From positions 372,001-436,000 of the forward strand of contig JALMGJ010000062.1 in NCBI GenBank assembly GCA_023362775.1: a DNA stretch of 64,000 nt. Reading direction: 5' to 3'. The notes below the pieces were generated by a model. That model searched no databases, had not been told where the DNA came from, and was given only the letters and a program-made list of their open reading frames with translations. Below, one piece after another: positions 27,218-40,000 of the stretch; positions within the stretch are counted from its first letter, which is position 1, and the number at the start of each line of letters is the position of its first letter. Source of the DNA: Charina bottae (taxonomy: Eukaryota > Chordata > Lepidosauria > Squamata > Charinaidae). Position numbers and translations under genes: made by a program.

Positions 27218-28377
27218 GCATGATCTCCTTTGCTGCTAAGAGGCGGGCTCCTCAGCTTTCTTTTCCTGATCAGGGTACCTGTTGCTGTGCTGAGGAGAGG
27301 GAATCAGAATGTGGCCCCTTGCTCTCCCTTCCACCACCAGTGGCGCCCGGCTGTGCTCAGCCAGCAAGGACATGCTGGTTAGGGGAAAAGGAGACTTGCG
27401 GTCTGATGATCTGGAGGGTGCTGGACTGGGCGAAGGGGAAAATAGGATGCTCAGGGTCAGGAACTGGTTTGCATTGCCGAACTGAGTTGGCAATTCACAC
27501 ATTTAATTTTTACTTTTCAGAACTTGGTTCTGCCTGCCTTTTGGAGCGTCTGTGTGTGTGTGATGAAAAGCCTTTTAACGGTTCCTACCAACAGGGCTTG
27601 CAAACCTTTACAACTTTACTCAGACAGATCTACCTCTAGCTTCTAATCGATCTTCCACCTTTGCCGTAGCTCCTCTCCCAGGGAATATGCTAAGGCCTGA
27701 TGCTCCAGAAAACATTGATGCCCACAGGTGGGACCAAAAAAACCTGTTCAATGGCCAGTTTGGGGTCTTTAAATGCACATTCCCGGCACGTCTCCTTAGA
27801 AATGAGAGAGCTGGTCCTTCCTAGGGGGCTGCTTCAGGGAGCAGATGCCAGGAGTCATTGAAAGCTCAATTCCCTAGGAAGATCTCACCCCAAACACCCA
27901 CAGAAAGCAGCAAATGGGCCATAAGGAGAAAAACCAGTGCCCTTAAATGGGGCATAAATGGGGAGTGTGTCCAGCAATGGCTTTAATCTGCATCGAGAGT
28001 GTCCTTTTTCCCGTCTTCAAAAACTCATCTGAACTGCGGTTAGACAACCCTGGCCAATGACACTAAAACCAGAGCACCAACTTGGTTCGGGGGAGAGAAG
28101 CAGACACGTGAACGTCCTCCCTCCCTGGGTTCTGTGATCCAAGGAAGACTATATTATACCACAGCCCAAAGAAGGCAGGTTGGAGGTTTTGATATATGGC
28201 TTTTCTGCCTCTAAGGGGCTGATGCAATCTTGGAGTAGAGAGAACCCACAGCAATCATAAATGAGGAGGAGTGATTGGCGGAGAATCGGGAGGGCGACTT
28301 GCAGACCGCTGCTCTCCCCCGCAAGCCGTACTGCAGCGAAAAAGCAAGCGGGGCTGACAGGAAAGAAGGGATCCGCG

Positions 28378-31300
28378 TCATCGCTTTGCATACGTTCTGC
28401 CAGTGTTTTTATTCAAGCCTCCTCGAGGGGTGGGGATTTTGCTTCCAACCGTGGGGGACCGCAGCTTCGTTCCCATTGGCCCGGATCGGTTCAGGGCAGT
28501 TCCAGCCACCCGGCCTGCAGAACCAGAAGACAAAGGGGGCTGGGTGAGTTTAGCGCCCGTTTGAGGAAGAGGTGAGAAACCGGGGGGGGGGGGGGCTGCC
28601 AAGTGCTGCTGCCTCCCCCTTTCAGGAGCTCCAGCCAGCGCAGCCCGTTGCGACAGATGGGGTGGCTGCAATCGAGGGCCTGGAGGGCCCCGGTGAGACA
28701 GGGATTCCCGGCTTGCGTTGTGCAGCCCGAACATACAGCCTTGAGAATTATGGGGAGATAGGACGGCACCCCCGTTTTGGAGGGAGGAAAACGTGAGAGG
28801 CTCTGTACCGGTGACTGTCTGCGTTGGCATGCTCTTGTTCAAGGAAAGAGTGCGCCTTGGATTCATGCGGCAGCCATCTTTGCCCATCAGGTGCACCTTC
28901 CAGGCCTGCAGGGGGAGAGAAAAAAAGGCTCAGATGGTTTATAGCTGTGTTGCTGAACCTCGGCCCCTTTAAGATGTGTGGACTCCAACTCCCAGAATTC
29001 CCCAGCCAGCCATGCTGGCTGGGGAATTCTGGGAGTTGGAGTCCACGCACCTTAAAGGGGCCGAGGTTCAGCAACACTGGTCTACAGCGACAACGAAGAG
29101 GGATGAGGCAGATCGCAAGGCGACGGGCTCACAACCCACAGCAGGGTGGTGCTTCAGGGGCAGCAGCCAGACTCCCAATCACAGTCCATTACACACTCTC
29201 ACCTCCTCTCCAGGTGTAAAATTGTCATGGCACAACGGACAACGATTGGCCACTTTTTCAGGTTTGGCAGCTGGAAAGGAGAGAGGAAAATATCAGGTGG
29301 GGGGGGGGGGTCCCGGATGCAAGGAGTCTATACGTACACAACCAAAGTGGGTGTCTTTGCAAACAGGAGCTCTGTCCTTGGGGGCGGTAAAGCGAAAGGA
29401 ACGCTGACTCTGGGGTGTCCCCAAAGAATAATTTTAAGGGTTTCTGCCTCCAGACTTCCACGAGCACGGTGAGATTCCACCCGCATTATAGTTAGGCCCC
29501 TGGATGCTTCAGCTCACCTGGAGCCTCAGTAAGTCGCAGGTAATCCAGGAAAAGGTACAGAACCTTAATGCAGCTGGCAGATGGACTAAGCTTGGTTTAT
29601 TCTGGCCATCAAGGAGCGGCATCCTGAATACACTCGCCCTTGCTCTCCCAAAAGCCATCTTGGCAAATGCGGGTTCCGTGATGCATATTTGCATCATGTG
29701 GGGCCTCTGGTGTAGGAAACACTGAAACATGAGCCCTCAAGTTTTCTCTCTGGCTTATCTGCCTTCATTTTAGCAGTACAGGCGGTCCTTGGTTAACGAC
29801 CACGCATTCAGCAACCATTCGAACTTACGACGGTGCCGAATGGGTGGTACTTATGACCAGTCCTCAAAGTTCCGGCCGCCCGAGTGCCCCCACGATCATC
29901 TGATCATGATCCAGGTGCTCGGCAACTGGCGCGGATTTCCGACCATCGCAGCATCCGCGGTTACGTGATCGCGATTTGAAACCTTCCCTGGTGGCTTCCC
30001 ACAAACAAAGTCAATGGGGAAGCCGGCAGGAAATCAGGGTCACGTTAGGTCCTTGCTTAATAACCTGCAGTGATTCGCTTGATGACGGTAACGGGGTACT
30101 GCCAGAACGGCTGTCGCTAAGTGGTGCAGTCACGTGACATCACACTTTATGACCGCATTGCTTAGCGATGGAAATTCCAGTCCCAATTACCGTCACTAAG
30201 TGAGGACTACCTGTACACAAAGCATCATGAGAGAGCAAGTCTACCTCAGAGCCACCCCCAATGTGAAGGCTCAGAGTCACTTACAATCCCCCCAAAATTA
30301 CTACCCAATTCACATCTAATGCGACAGAAGGGGAAAATGATTAAATACCGAACTGAAAGCATTACGTTGACATTGAAGTAAAACCAAATGAAACCCCATG
30401 CTTTTCTTTAGTCTATTGTTTGGAGCGCAGCCCCCTTCCTGGAAGAAGCTGGGCATTCCTTGGTCGGCGTTTCCGCCTCGTGTGAATGCGCAGGCCGAGG
30501 GAGAGGAGCGCGCCCGCCCCTCCTCCCTGCCCTGCCCACAAGGAAGCCTTGTCCCTCGGGTCAGGAGTACTTACGACTGCAAGCCCTCCCCTTGACGTGT
30601 CGGGGCAGCTCATCCTTCGGCAGGGCCTCGCAACAGCGGGAACACTTGCCAAAGTTGTCCTTCTTTTCACACTCCGTCAGCAAATGCTCCGTCAGGCTGG
30701 CAATCTCGACCACCTGCCCCAGCAGGAAGAGAAGAGTCCCTGGCCTGAGAAGCAGGCCGGCAGGAGAGCGCCTCCCTCCCTGAATCACGCAATGCCCGCG
30801 TGCCCAATGTCTGGGGCACCGCTCAGGAGGTCTCTGCCAGCCACTGGCTTTTACACAGCGTTTGGGAAGTTACTACATCACCTCTTCTTCCCCAAATTCT
30901 TGGAACAGTTTGCAAACATGCTTGATCTTTGAAAAAACGAAGCATACGGCGCTGAAGGAACCTGTAGAGGGCACAGGGAACGGCCTTGACGGACAGGAGG
31001 AAGGGCCGCTACCAAGGCAGCGGTCAGATAAGAGGGGCTTGAGCCCGGGCCAAGAAAGTAAGGCAAGAAAACGTCTCGGATAAGCCCCTCCCTAGTCCAC
31101 GTGAAGAGGGAGGGAGGGAGGGAGGGAGCGGGGAGCGCATTCAGACTTGCAAGGTTCTGTTACTAGAGCCACTTCAATAAAAGTAGTCCTGGCCTATATG
31201 GCATTCAGTTTCTTAGTCTGGTCTACCTTGTTGGGCTGACAGAGCCTGAAGAAAAAGGTTAAAAGTAGGCATTCTGTCTGGGGTTGAGTGTTGGTGGATG

Positions 31301-34300
31301 GCAATCGCCGGAAGTGGTGGATGGAGACATCTGTCTATTGTATCAGAGTTTTGGGATTTCTGGAAGAGGAATAAGAGCAGTGACTGTCATCTGGGGCTGG
31401 GAAAGACCTTGGGGAGACTGAGAAAGTAACGAAAGGGAGTTGGACATAACCAAGAGATAGAGAATACATAGGCTAGTTGTAACCGGCAGCTCAGTCCAGG
31501 CTGCAGATTCTTTGAACAATTTGGACTCGCAAATAAGGAAATTTGGCCGCCATTTTGAAGATTCTGTTCTTCGCCCCTAATCCATACACACCATGCACCC
31601 TCTCCTCGTTTCGCCACCGCAATCCGTCCCTTAAGTCAGAAGTGGAATGGTCGCTAAGCGGAATGGTTGCTAAGCGAACGCGTGACTGAGACCACTGGTT
31701 GCTGCTGTCTCATTCAGATAAAGTTCTCTCGGACAGCGACGCCAGCGTGACTCGCATCCCACGTGCGTTGCTGTCAGGCGCATGAATTTGGCCATAAGCG
31801 TCCGCAGTTGTCGGAAAATGATTTTTTAAAAGATCAGCCGTATTTGGGAACGGTCACTAAACAAGGTGGCCGCTGAATGAGGAGTGGCTGTAGTGAAAGA
31901 GGTATAATGCTTGTTCCGTCTCTCGCTGGGAAGGGCCATGAGGGCAGCAAATAAGGGAGCGCTCACCTGCTTGCAGAAATCACACCTGGTCAGCATGGGG
32001 CAGTGCTTCCAGTAATGCAGGTCCAGCCCTTCCTCGGTGAAGGATTCATCTCGTTCACCACAAAAGATGCAGAGGCTGCCACGGAGGAAGGACAGCAAAA
32101 GCAAAGGTCAGGGCACAGGGGCTGCCGGGGCCCCCGAGGGAGGGTCCTGGGAAAAGAGGGGTCCGCAGCCACAAGACGCCAATTCCGGCATTTCTCGTTT
32201 GCAGGTCCACTTTTTTCTTACTGCCAGGAGGCCAGTTGGGAAAACTGAAGGGGAGCAGGTATAGATTTCGGCGGCAGAATGTGTGCGGCTCCAGCTTTCC
32301 TGCTAGGAGGCGAGGTTTACTACAGCGGGAACTGTGTAATAGCTCAGTCAGTTCAAGCATGGCTGAGCTGGGAAGCTTGAATGGCAACTAAAGGGCTTTG
32401 TCAGGAGGATCAGGGACTGTAGGGCAGGATCCATGGGGGGGTTAAGGGGCAAAATGGGTGCCTGAAGGCAAAGCAAGGCTTAAAGAATCCAGGTAGCTTT
32501 CCAGAACCCTCCCCGAGGGGCCACAGGGCTGGCAAGTGCCTCTTGGGTTGTGCTTCCAACGGGGTTCACAAATCACGCCAAGCGTAAATGTGAAGTGTTG
32601 GGCTTGGACCTGGCATGACGGGTGAGCCCCGCTGACGTCATCCTATCTGAAAACCCCGCCCCCATTAAGTCATGTCTTTGGGGAGGGGACGAATGCTTGC
32701 TGTCCTTCAAGGCAGGCGGTCTGGACTCGCTACCCACCGGCACGCCCCCGGGACCAGCGAGGCACCATCCGCTTTCACACTTACTTGTCCAGGTAATTTG
32801 CGACGGAAGAATGATCGTCGGGAGCGTCCGCCGTGACGGGCTGTGTGGCCTTTTTGGGTGTTTCCGCTTTCAGGAGGAAGAAAAGGTAGACTGTTCAACC
32901 ACTGTATTGGGGAATCTTCACCCATGGGGGGGAGCGAGCCCCACCACCGGGTAAGCCGATGCCCTGCAGGGAGATCTCTCATCCTGCAAACGCTGGAGCT
33001 ACCGTGGATGCCGGGCTTCCATCAATTTCTCCCATGACTACTGAAGGCAAGAGGAGGATGTGAAGGACCTCTGATGTTGTGGCTGGTGGGGGTGGGGGGG
33101 GGGAAGGGCCACGGGGCCGACCAAAAACCCCAGGAAGCAAAGGATTGCGCTGATCTGCATAGCTCTGTCTCCCTTCAGGCCCAACAGAAGCTGAATACAA
33201 TCCAACAACCTTAAAAGCTGCTTCTGGAAGACTCTCCTTCCTGAGCCACCTGGATGAAACCCCAGCACGACCCCTCCCTATTTTTATTAGAAATACGTCA
33301 GAGTTGGGTTTCTGTCACGGCAAATTTAAGAAGCCTGAAAAAAACAAAGGTACCTTGATTCTTGGATTTCTGGAAATCGATTTCTTTTTCCTAAAAAGAA
33401 AGGAAGAAAGTCAAAAGCGAGCCGACGCAACAGGATCGCTAAACCCCAGATCTTCCGTGGAAAAGCCGCAATCTCAGACACCATCCTTTTCTTTGAAGGA
33501 CCTCAGGTCAGAAAAGCCCTTCCTTCAGATCAGAGACCTGTTGCTGTTGGAGAGGTTCTTAATTATTACACTGGAAGCATGTTCTTTTTTCTCATCTTGC
33601 CCACCCCACAGTCATCGCAATTGCAAGATCCCTTAAGAGAGCCATTTGGAGCTGGTGTAACAACCACTGGCCAGAAAAACGTTGCTAGCGCCCGAGGCAG
33701 CTGATTCTGCTGCTCCTTTCGTGAGGAAGTTCATCTTAACATTTAGCCCAGATTTGTTTTCTACCCATTACTGTATTTGTCCTGTTGGAGCGACGGAGAC
33801 TGTCTGTCTCCACGCAACAGTTACATCTATACAGGTAGTCCTTGACTTACGACCACAACTGGGACTGGAATTTCCATTGCTAAGCGAGGTGGTGGTGAAG
33901 TGAGTCACACCCGATTTTATGGCTTTTTGCCGCGGTCATTAAGTGAACCCGGCTTCCCCCATTGACTTCGTTTGTCAGAAGCTGGCTGGGAAGGTTGCCA
34001 ATGGCAATCACGTGACCCCAGACTGTTGCAACCATCCTAAGTGTGAGCTGGTTGCCAAGCGCCTGAAGTTTGATCATGTGACTGCAGGGATGCTGCGACG
34101 GTCATAAGTGCGAGGACTGGCCGAAAGTCACTTTTTCTGGCACTGTCATAACTTCAAACGGTTGCTAAACGAATGGTTGTAAGTCGAGGACTACCTGTAA
34201 GGACCTATCACCATCGCATGTCCTCTGAGCCTCCCACTTCCCAAGCTATGCACCTCCAACTCTGGCCCTGGGTTCCCTTCTGGATGGTCTCCCTTTGGGT

Positions 34301-36996
34301 GAGTTCCGGTTTGGCCACGCAGAAAGGCAAGATCCCCAGGGAGGTGGGCAGGACTGCCCTGTGTCCTGGCACGCTGTTCTCCCTTTACCCTCACAGATCA
34401 GGGATGGAACCGCCTTCAGAGAACCTAGAGCCGGAGCTCCCCACCTCCAAAATGCAGAGTCTTTGCCCCCCCCCCCCGTCAGCAGGCCGGAAAAGGGGGG
34501 CAGCTCCCGGCTCACCGGGTGCGGTGCACTAGAAGCCAGTTGGAGGAGCAGCTGGCAATTTGGTGCTCCTCTGAGTAACAGCAGGAGGCAGGAGCCGGCC
34601 TCCCCAGCCTGACACCCTGCAGATGCGCTGGACGCCAACTCCCGCCACACCTGGCAAGGCCCCTGCTGGCTGGGGGCGATGGGCGTTGCGCCTGGGATGC
34701 CTCCGAGACCCCCGGATACCTTGGCAGCCTGGGCTTCCGCCTGCATCTCCTTCAGACCCGCCAGTTGACCTTGCAGGGCTTTGATCTCCTCTCTCTTTTC
34801 CTTTTCGTCCGTCGCCATCTTCTTCTGGGCCTGTTCGAACAAGCAGCTGACAGCCACCGGAGCCCGGAGCCAGCATCACGCCAGGCCCCGCGGGCTCCTG
34901 CTCCCGGCCCTGGAACGCGACCCCCCACGGCAGGAGGAGGACCCTTGAAGCTTCTAGCTCGCATGGTAAGGCGGATGGCCGTTGGGGCAAATCTTGGAAT
35001 GACCAATGAAAGTAGCTATTCAGTGATAATTTTTATAGACCGCCTGGCTCCCGACGCTGGGTGGTTTACAGCAACTCTGACTGGCGTAATTCAGTGGATT
35101 AGGGAACAGAAGCAGAAGCCGACAGCAAGAGCGATGACCGTCCCTCTCTGCAATGACTTGAAAGGGAAACGGACAATTGATGGCAGGCGTGAAGCAGGAA
35201 GGGGAGATCTCTCCAATTCGTCTTGATTAATGAACTTTCTAGAAGTACAGGTAGTCCTCGACTTACGACCATTTGTTTAGCGACCGAAGTTACACCGCTG
35301 CCGAAAAAAGTGACTTACGACTGGTCCTCACACTTACGACCATTGCAGCGTCCCCGCAGTCACGTGATCAAAATTTGGGCACTTGGCAACCGGCATGCAT
35401 TTACGACGGTTGCAGCGTCCCGGGGTCACGTGATCGCCATTTGCAACCTTCCCAGCCGGCTTCCGACAAGCAGAATCAATGGGGAACTGTGTGATTCACT
35501 TAACGACCACACGATTCACTTAAGGAGCGGGTGATTCGCTTAACGACCAGCACAAAAATGTTGTAAAATGGGGTGTGGTTACGTGATGCCTCGCTTAACG
35601 ACCTCATGACGAATTTCCCGGTCCCTATTGCGGTCGTAAGTCGAGGACTACCTGTATATAGCTAGCTAGAAAAACGGTAGGAAAAGGAAGAGGACGACAG
35701 ATCCTGGCCCCCTGCAGCTCTTCCATCTGACAAACTAAATGCTCTGACCCCAACTGGCCATGGGAAGAGTGTTAAGTTTAAGAACTGGAGTGCCTCTTCT
35801 TCCTCCTACATCCCGAGTTGGGCGAGGAGAAACTAACTCAGACACGCTCTTTGGATGTGCTCCGTACCTGGATTTCTAAATGGTACGTATTGGGTGAAGG
35901 ATGTTCGGAATGGACCGTGCAGAGCCTCAGAACATCCACACAAGCATTACATTTTCTTGGGGTGAAGCGTAGCGTTCTCACCATCGCTCCACACTCACTT
36001 TGAGTTCGGCCTCCGTGAGTCTGCCGTCTATTTTAGCGAACCCGTCAAACAGCGTCTTGTACAGCACGTTCTTGCGCGTGTTCGCGTCGTCAGGGGGAAG
36101 GTAATCCAGGATGTTGTCTCGGTGCTGCCGATACATATCCAAGATGATCCGCAGAGCTGTTTCCCGCACCTCGAACACACGGTGCTCCAGAGCTCCACTT
36201 GCAAACTGGGATGTAAGGAAGATGGAAACGCGTTCAGATCAGGCTCGAATCTGAGAACGCATCATCCTCATCTAGGATCTGGAGTGGCAAGGGAAAGGTT
36301 GTTGTGCAGATACGCACACCTGTGGCCCCACCAAATGCCACAGAAATGTTGTAACTGTCTGAAAAAAGAGGTTTGGTTGAGATGGGATAGAACGTCTGGA
36401 AGTAGGGAGCCGGTGTCGTATTATGACACAGGAAAGTCCTGTATTGGGCTCAAATCTGAGAACGAAAGAGGGGGAACAGTACGGGACCCCTGGATGCCTG
36501 GGTCCTTACTCGCATGACGTTATCGACGGTAAAGCCGGAGTTCTCGGTCCCCAGGTCTCTCAGCAAGCGTCCCGCCAACTCCACCTGGCTCGTGGCAAGG
36601 TGCGCAGGGCAGTGGGGTCTCAGGGGCTGCACCAAATGGGCAGGGATGATCTGAAGAGGCTTCACTTCGTTGCAGAGGGCCATCTCCTGGCAAGGGGAAA
36701 CAAGCAGGGCAGGCTGATTGCTTGGCACGTGGCTTGTGCGAGTCAGGGGGCAGGAAGGTTTTCCTGGACTCATCTGAAGCCTGGAAAGATTTGTATGGAG
36801 CATATACCAAGAGCAGGGAGGGACAACTCCTACATGTGACACCCCCCCCCCACAAGACCCATGTTTGCAGTCCCCTTTGAGAGGAAAACAATGATTTTTA
36901 GTGGTGCAATTGTTGGGGACCTTTTTTTGACAAAATCAACGTTAATAAGCACATTAAGGCATCTTGCTTGCTTCACCCTACAAGTAACTGTAATGC

Positions 36997-37027
<31 letters not shown>

Positions 37028-40000
37028 ACAGCTAGTTGGACATCCTTGGTCCACAAGAGATGTTCCATCTAGAACAGGGTTTCTCAACCTTGGCAAGTTT
37101 AAGATGTGTGGACTTCAACTCCCAGAATTCTGTGCTGGCTGGGGAATTCTGGGCGGTGAAGTCCACACATCTTACACTTGCCAAGGTTGAGAAACCCTGA
37201 TCCGGAACCTTAATCCTCTTAAGGATTCTCCTTAATTCTCTGTGATAGCACCCGCCCTGTGGAATATCTTGCCCCCAGAGGTGAGGCGGGCGCCCTCGCT
37301 GCTGGCCTTCCGGAGGTCTTTAAAGACCTGGTTCTGCCGCCTTGCTTGGGACGATGGAAGTAATAGTTCCTCCTGGGGGTGGTTAGCGTAGCAATATCCT
37401 CCTTTTAAGATCTCACCATCTTCTGGATTTTTTCTATTTATTATTATATTGTATTTTAAGATGTATAGGTTTTTAATTTTAATATTATTATTGTAAACCG
37501 CCCAGAGTCTACTGCTGTAGAGATGGGCGGTGATAAATTTGACAAACAAACAAACAAACAAACTAATAAATCAATCAATCAATCAACACAGTTTCCCTGA
37601 AGGTATATTCACCTGGATGAAGTTGGCAGCTGCCATCCGAAGGCGGGCAGAGGAGTCCCCTGTTCTGGAGAGGAGGTTGGGGAAGGTCCGTTCCACACAG
37701 AAAATGGTCTCCTGCTTCCCCAGTTTGTGCTTGGGGATGTACTGTGTGATGATCATTTTTAGGAGCTTTAAGGAGGCCTGGAAAACCTGCCGTATTAAAA
37801 GAAAAAAAAAAAAAAGCAGTAACACAGAACCACCCAAGGAGCCCAGGCCAGCTGGCGTCAGCAGGACAGAGGGCCGCTGGGAAAAGAGGGAAAGGCTCTG
37901 GGGAACCAGGATGCTCGGATGAGAACCGGGAGTCGCTTTTTCCCCGCCCTCACCCAGGCGGCCGCCCCGCTCCCACCTTTCGGCATCCGCTCACCGAAGA
38001 GACGATGTCTTTGATGGCCCTCACGACGAGGAAGGTGGCCCCCCGAAGCATGTTCTTGAGCTCTTCCTTCGGCGTGCTTGTGGAGGCCTCCGCCATCCTT
38101 TTGTAGATGGCGAGCAGCGAGTCTTCGCGGTAGGACCACGTTTTGGAGTAGGCCCCGGCCACCTGGGGAAAGCGGGCGGGAAGGAGTGGGGCGCGGCCGG
38201 AGACCGGCATCTGCACCGAGCCCCAAAGCTGCCTTTCCCCCCCCCCGGGGGGGAAGAGCAGGTTTGCTCCTGGGTGGCCCCGGGGTCCTCAGAGGCCGAG
38301 GGCAGCCTTGACGCCCGCAAAGGAAACTATCCCACCTCCCCTTTCCACCGGCTTCCACCCTGCCTCCTCCCCTTCAGACGTTTCCCTGGATTTGCTCCTC
38401 TCTCGGCGACTCTCCTCGCCCCCTTCCCTCTCCCTCTGACCCCAAAGTCCGATTGCCGAGGGAAGCCCGAGCCGCCCCTTCCTGGCCGTGCACCCAGCTT
38501 CCCCTCTTTACCAGAACTTCCCCGAAGACGTCGATGGACGTGCTGGCCTCCCGCAGGGCCTTTTCTGTCAGAGGCTCCGGCTCGCCGACCACGCCACTCC
38601 TTGGCGTGTCGCCGGGGTCCTCCTCGCCCGCCTCGGGCTCCGGCGACACAAAGCCTTCCTCCTGCTGCTTGCGGATGGTCGGGAGGGGCCGCTCGTCGTA
38701 CGGCAAGAACTCCACCTGGAAGAGAACGGCCCCGCGGTCGAAGGTGGGTGGCCGGGTCACGCCGCTCAACTTGACGCCCTCCAGGCTGCAGCTCCCAGAA
38801 TCCCCCACCAGCAGCCTCAAGGACTTGGGGGCAAGCTTTGCAACAGAAGCGGGGAGGGGCTGTGTTTGCACAGAGGAGAACGGGGGGGGGGAGTTCGTGT
38901 CTGTGGCTGGAGATGTGAAGGTCAGGACAGATTTGTGAAAAAAGTTCCCCGTGAGAACCTGTTTGGTATTTCTCCTTTCACGTTGCTACAAAAAAGTGCT
39001 CCATGAAGAAAAAGTCAAACATCTATGAGGGAAGGAGGGAGGGAATATTCCATGAACGTTTTTGCCCTTGCCTTCTCATCTCTGGCCACGTCTGCTCACC
39101 GTGTCTCGGGACCTCGGTCTCTTCCCCAGCGTGAATAGTCCGGCCCCGGCTTGTCCTTCCGCCCTCCCCACCAGCCACCCACGCGATCAGAGGGTGCGGG
39201 ACCAAAGCAAGGGACCGGAGAAGCAGGGAAGGGCCCCGCAGGGCGACCCAAACTTACGCTGATCTTTGGGAAAGCCTCCGCAGGCAGGGGGGCTGCCTGG
39301 CCCAGCGGGGGAGAGAAGGACCGAGAGGCGGCCGGCTCGGGCGAGGGGGCTTCGGGGGGCTTCTCTGGCGGCAAAGGCGTGGGGCTCTCCGTTTCCACTT
39401 TCTCCCGCCAGGGGGAAGGCAGCGGCTTCTTTTGCTGGAGGGTAGTTGTGGGGTGAGCCACAGGCTCGAGGGGCACGTCGGGCGGCCGTCGGACCTGAGC
39501 GAATGAGAGGCTCCTTCATTCATTTGTGCAACAACAATAAATAGGCAGCTCTGATCTACATGCTAAGTTCAAGCCGGCTTTTTCCCTTGCTCGTTTCAAC
39601 CGTAATTAATTAAATCGACAAGAAACCCCAACCAGTCCTCTTTGGATAACCAGAGGAAGAGACGGGCCCCGCACAGAGTCCCCGATGGCTCCTCTCTGTC
39701 CGTGGAGCCTTTCGGCTCTTCCTCCGTCCCCAGAATGGTTCCTGGCGCAAAACAAGGCATCCCAGGGTTCAAGCTGGAAAGCAAAAGCAAGCCAGCCTCT
39801 TTGAAACTGTTCATCTAAACCAGTGTGGCTCAGCCTTGGCCACTTTAAGACGTGTGGACTTCAACTCCCAGAATTCCCCAGCCAGCATGGGAGTTGAAGT
39901 CCACACATCTTAAAGTGGCCAAGGTTGAGCCACAGTGATCTACACGAACCACAGACCCCTGAGGGCCCAGAAATATCCCACAAATGCCAACCGCTGGCCA

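Larger units (their letters stand above)
24665..28377 (-). other. LRRC47-CEP104 intergenic stretch and CEP104 3' UTR
   Basis: I found no coding exon. It contains a LINE tail (25603-25676), a half MITE, and a MITE (26709-27217). A candidate poly(A) signal for CEP104 is ATTAAA on the minus strand near 27505-27510, about 870 bp past the stop codon; another, AATAAA, lies near 24858-24863. Unique-looking sequence between about 27220 and 28377 is probably CEP104 3' UTR. Confidence 0.45.

Noticed and set aside
28407..28412. AATAAA as CEP104 poly(A) signal
   Set aside because: It lies inside the last coding exon, upstream of the stop codon.
38453..39006. Plus-strand ORFs opposite CEP104 exons
   Set aside because: Antisense shadows of CEP104 coding sequence; no start or splice support.
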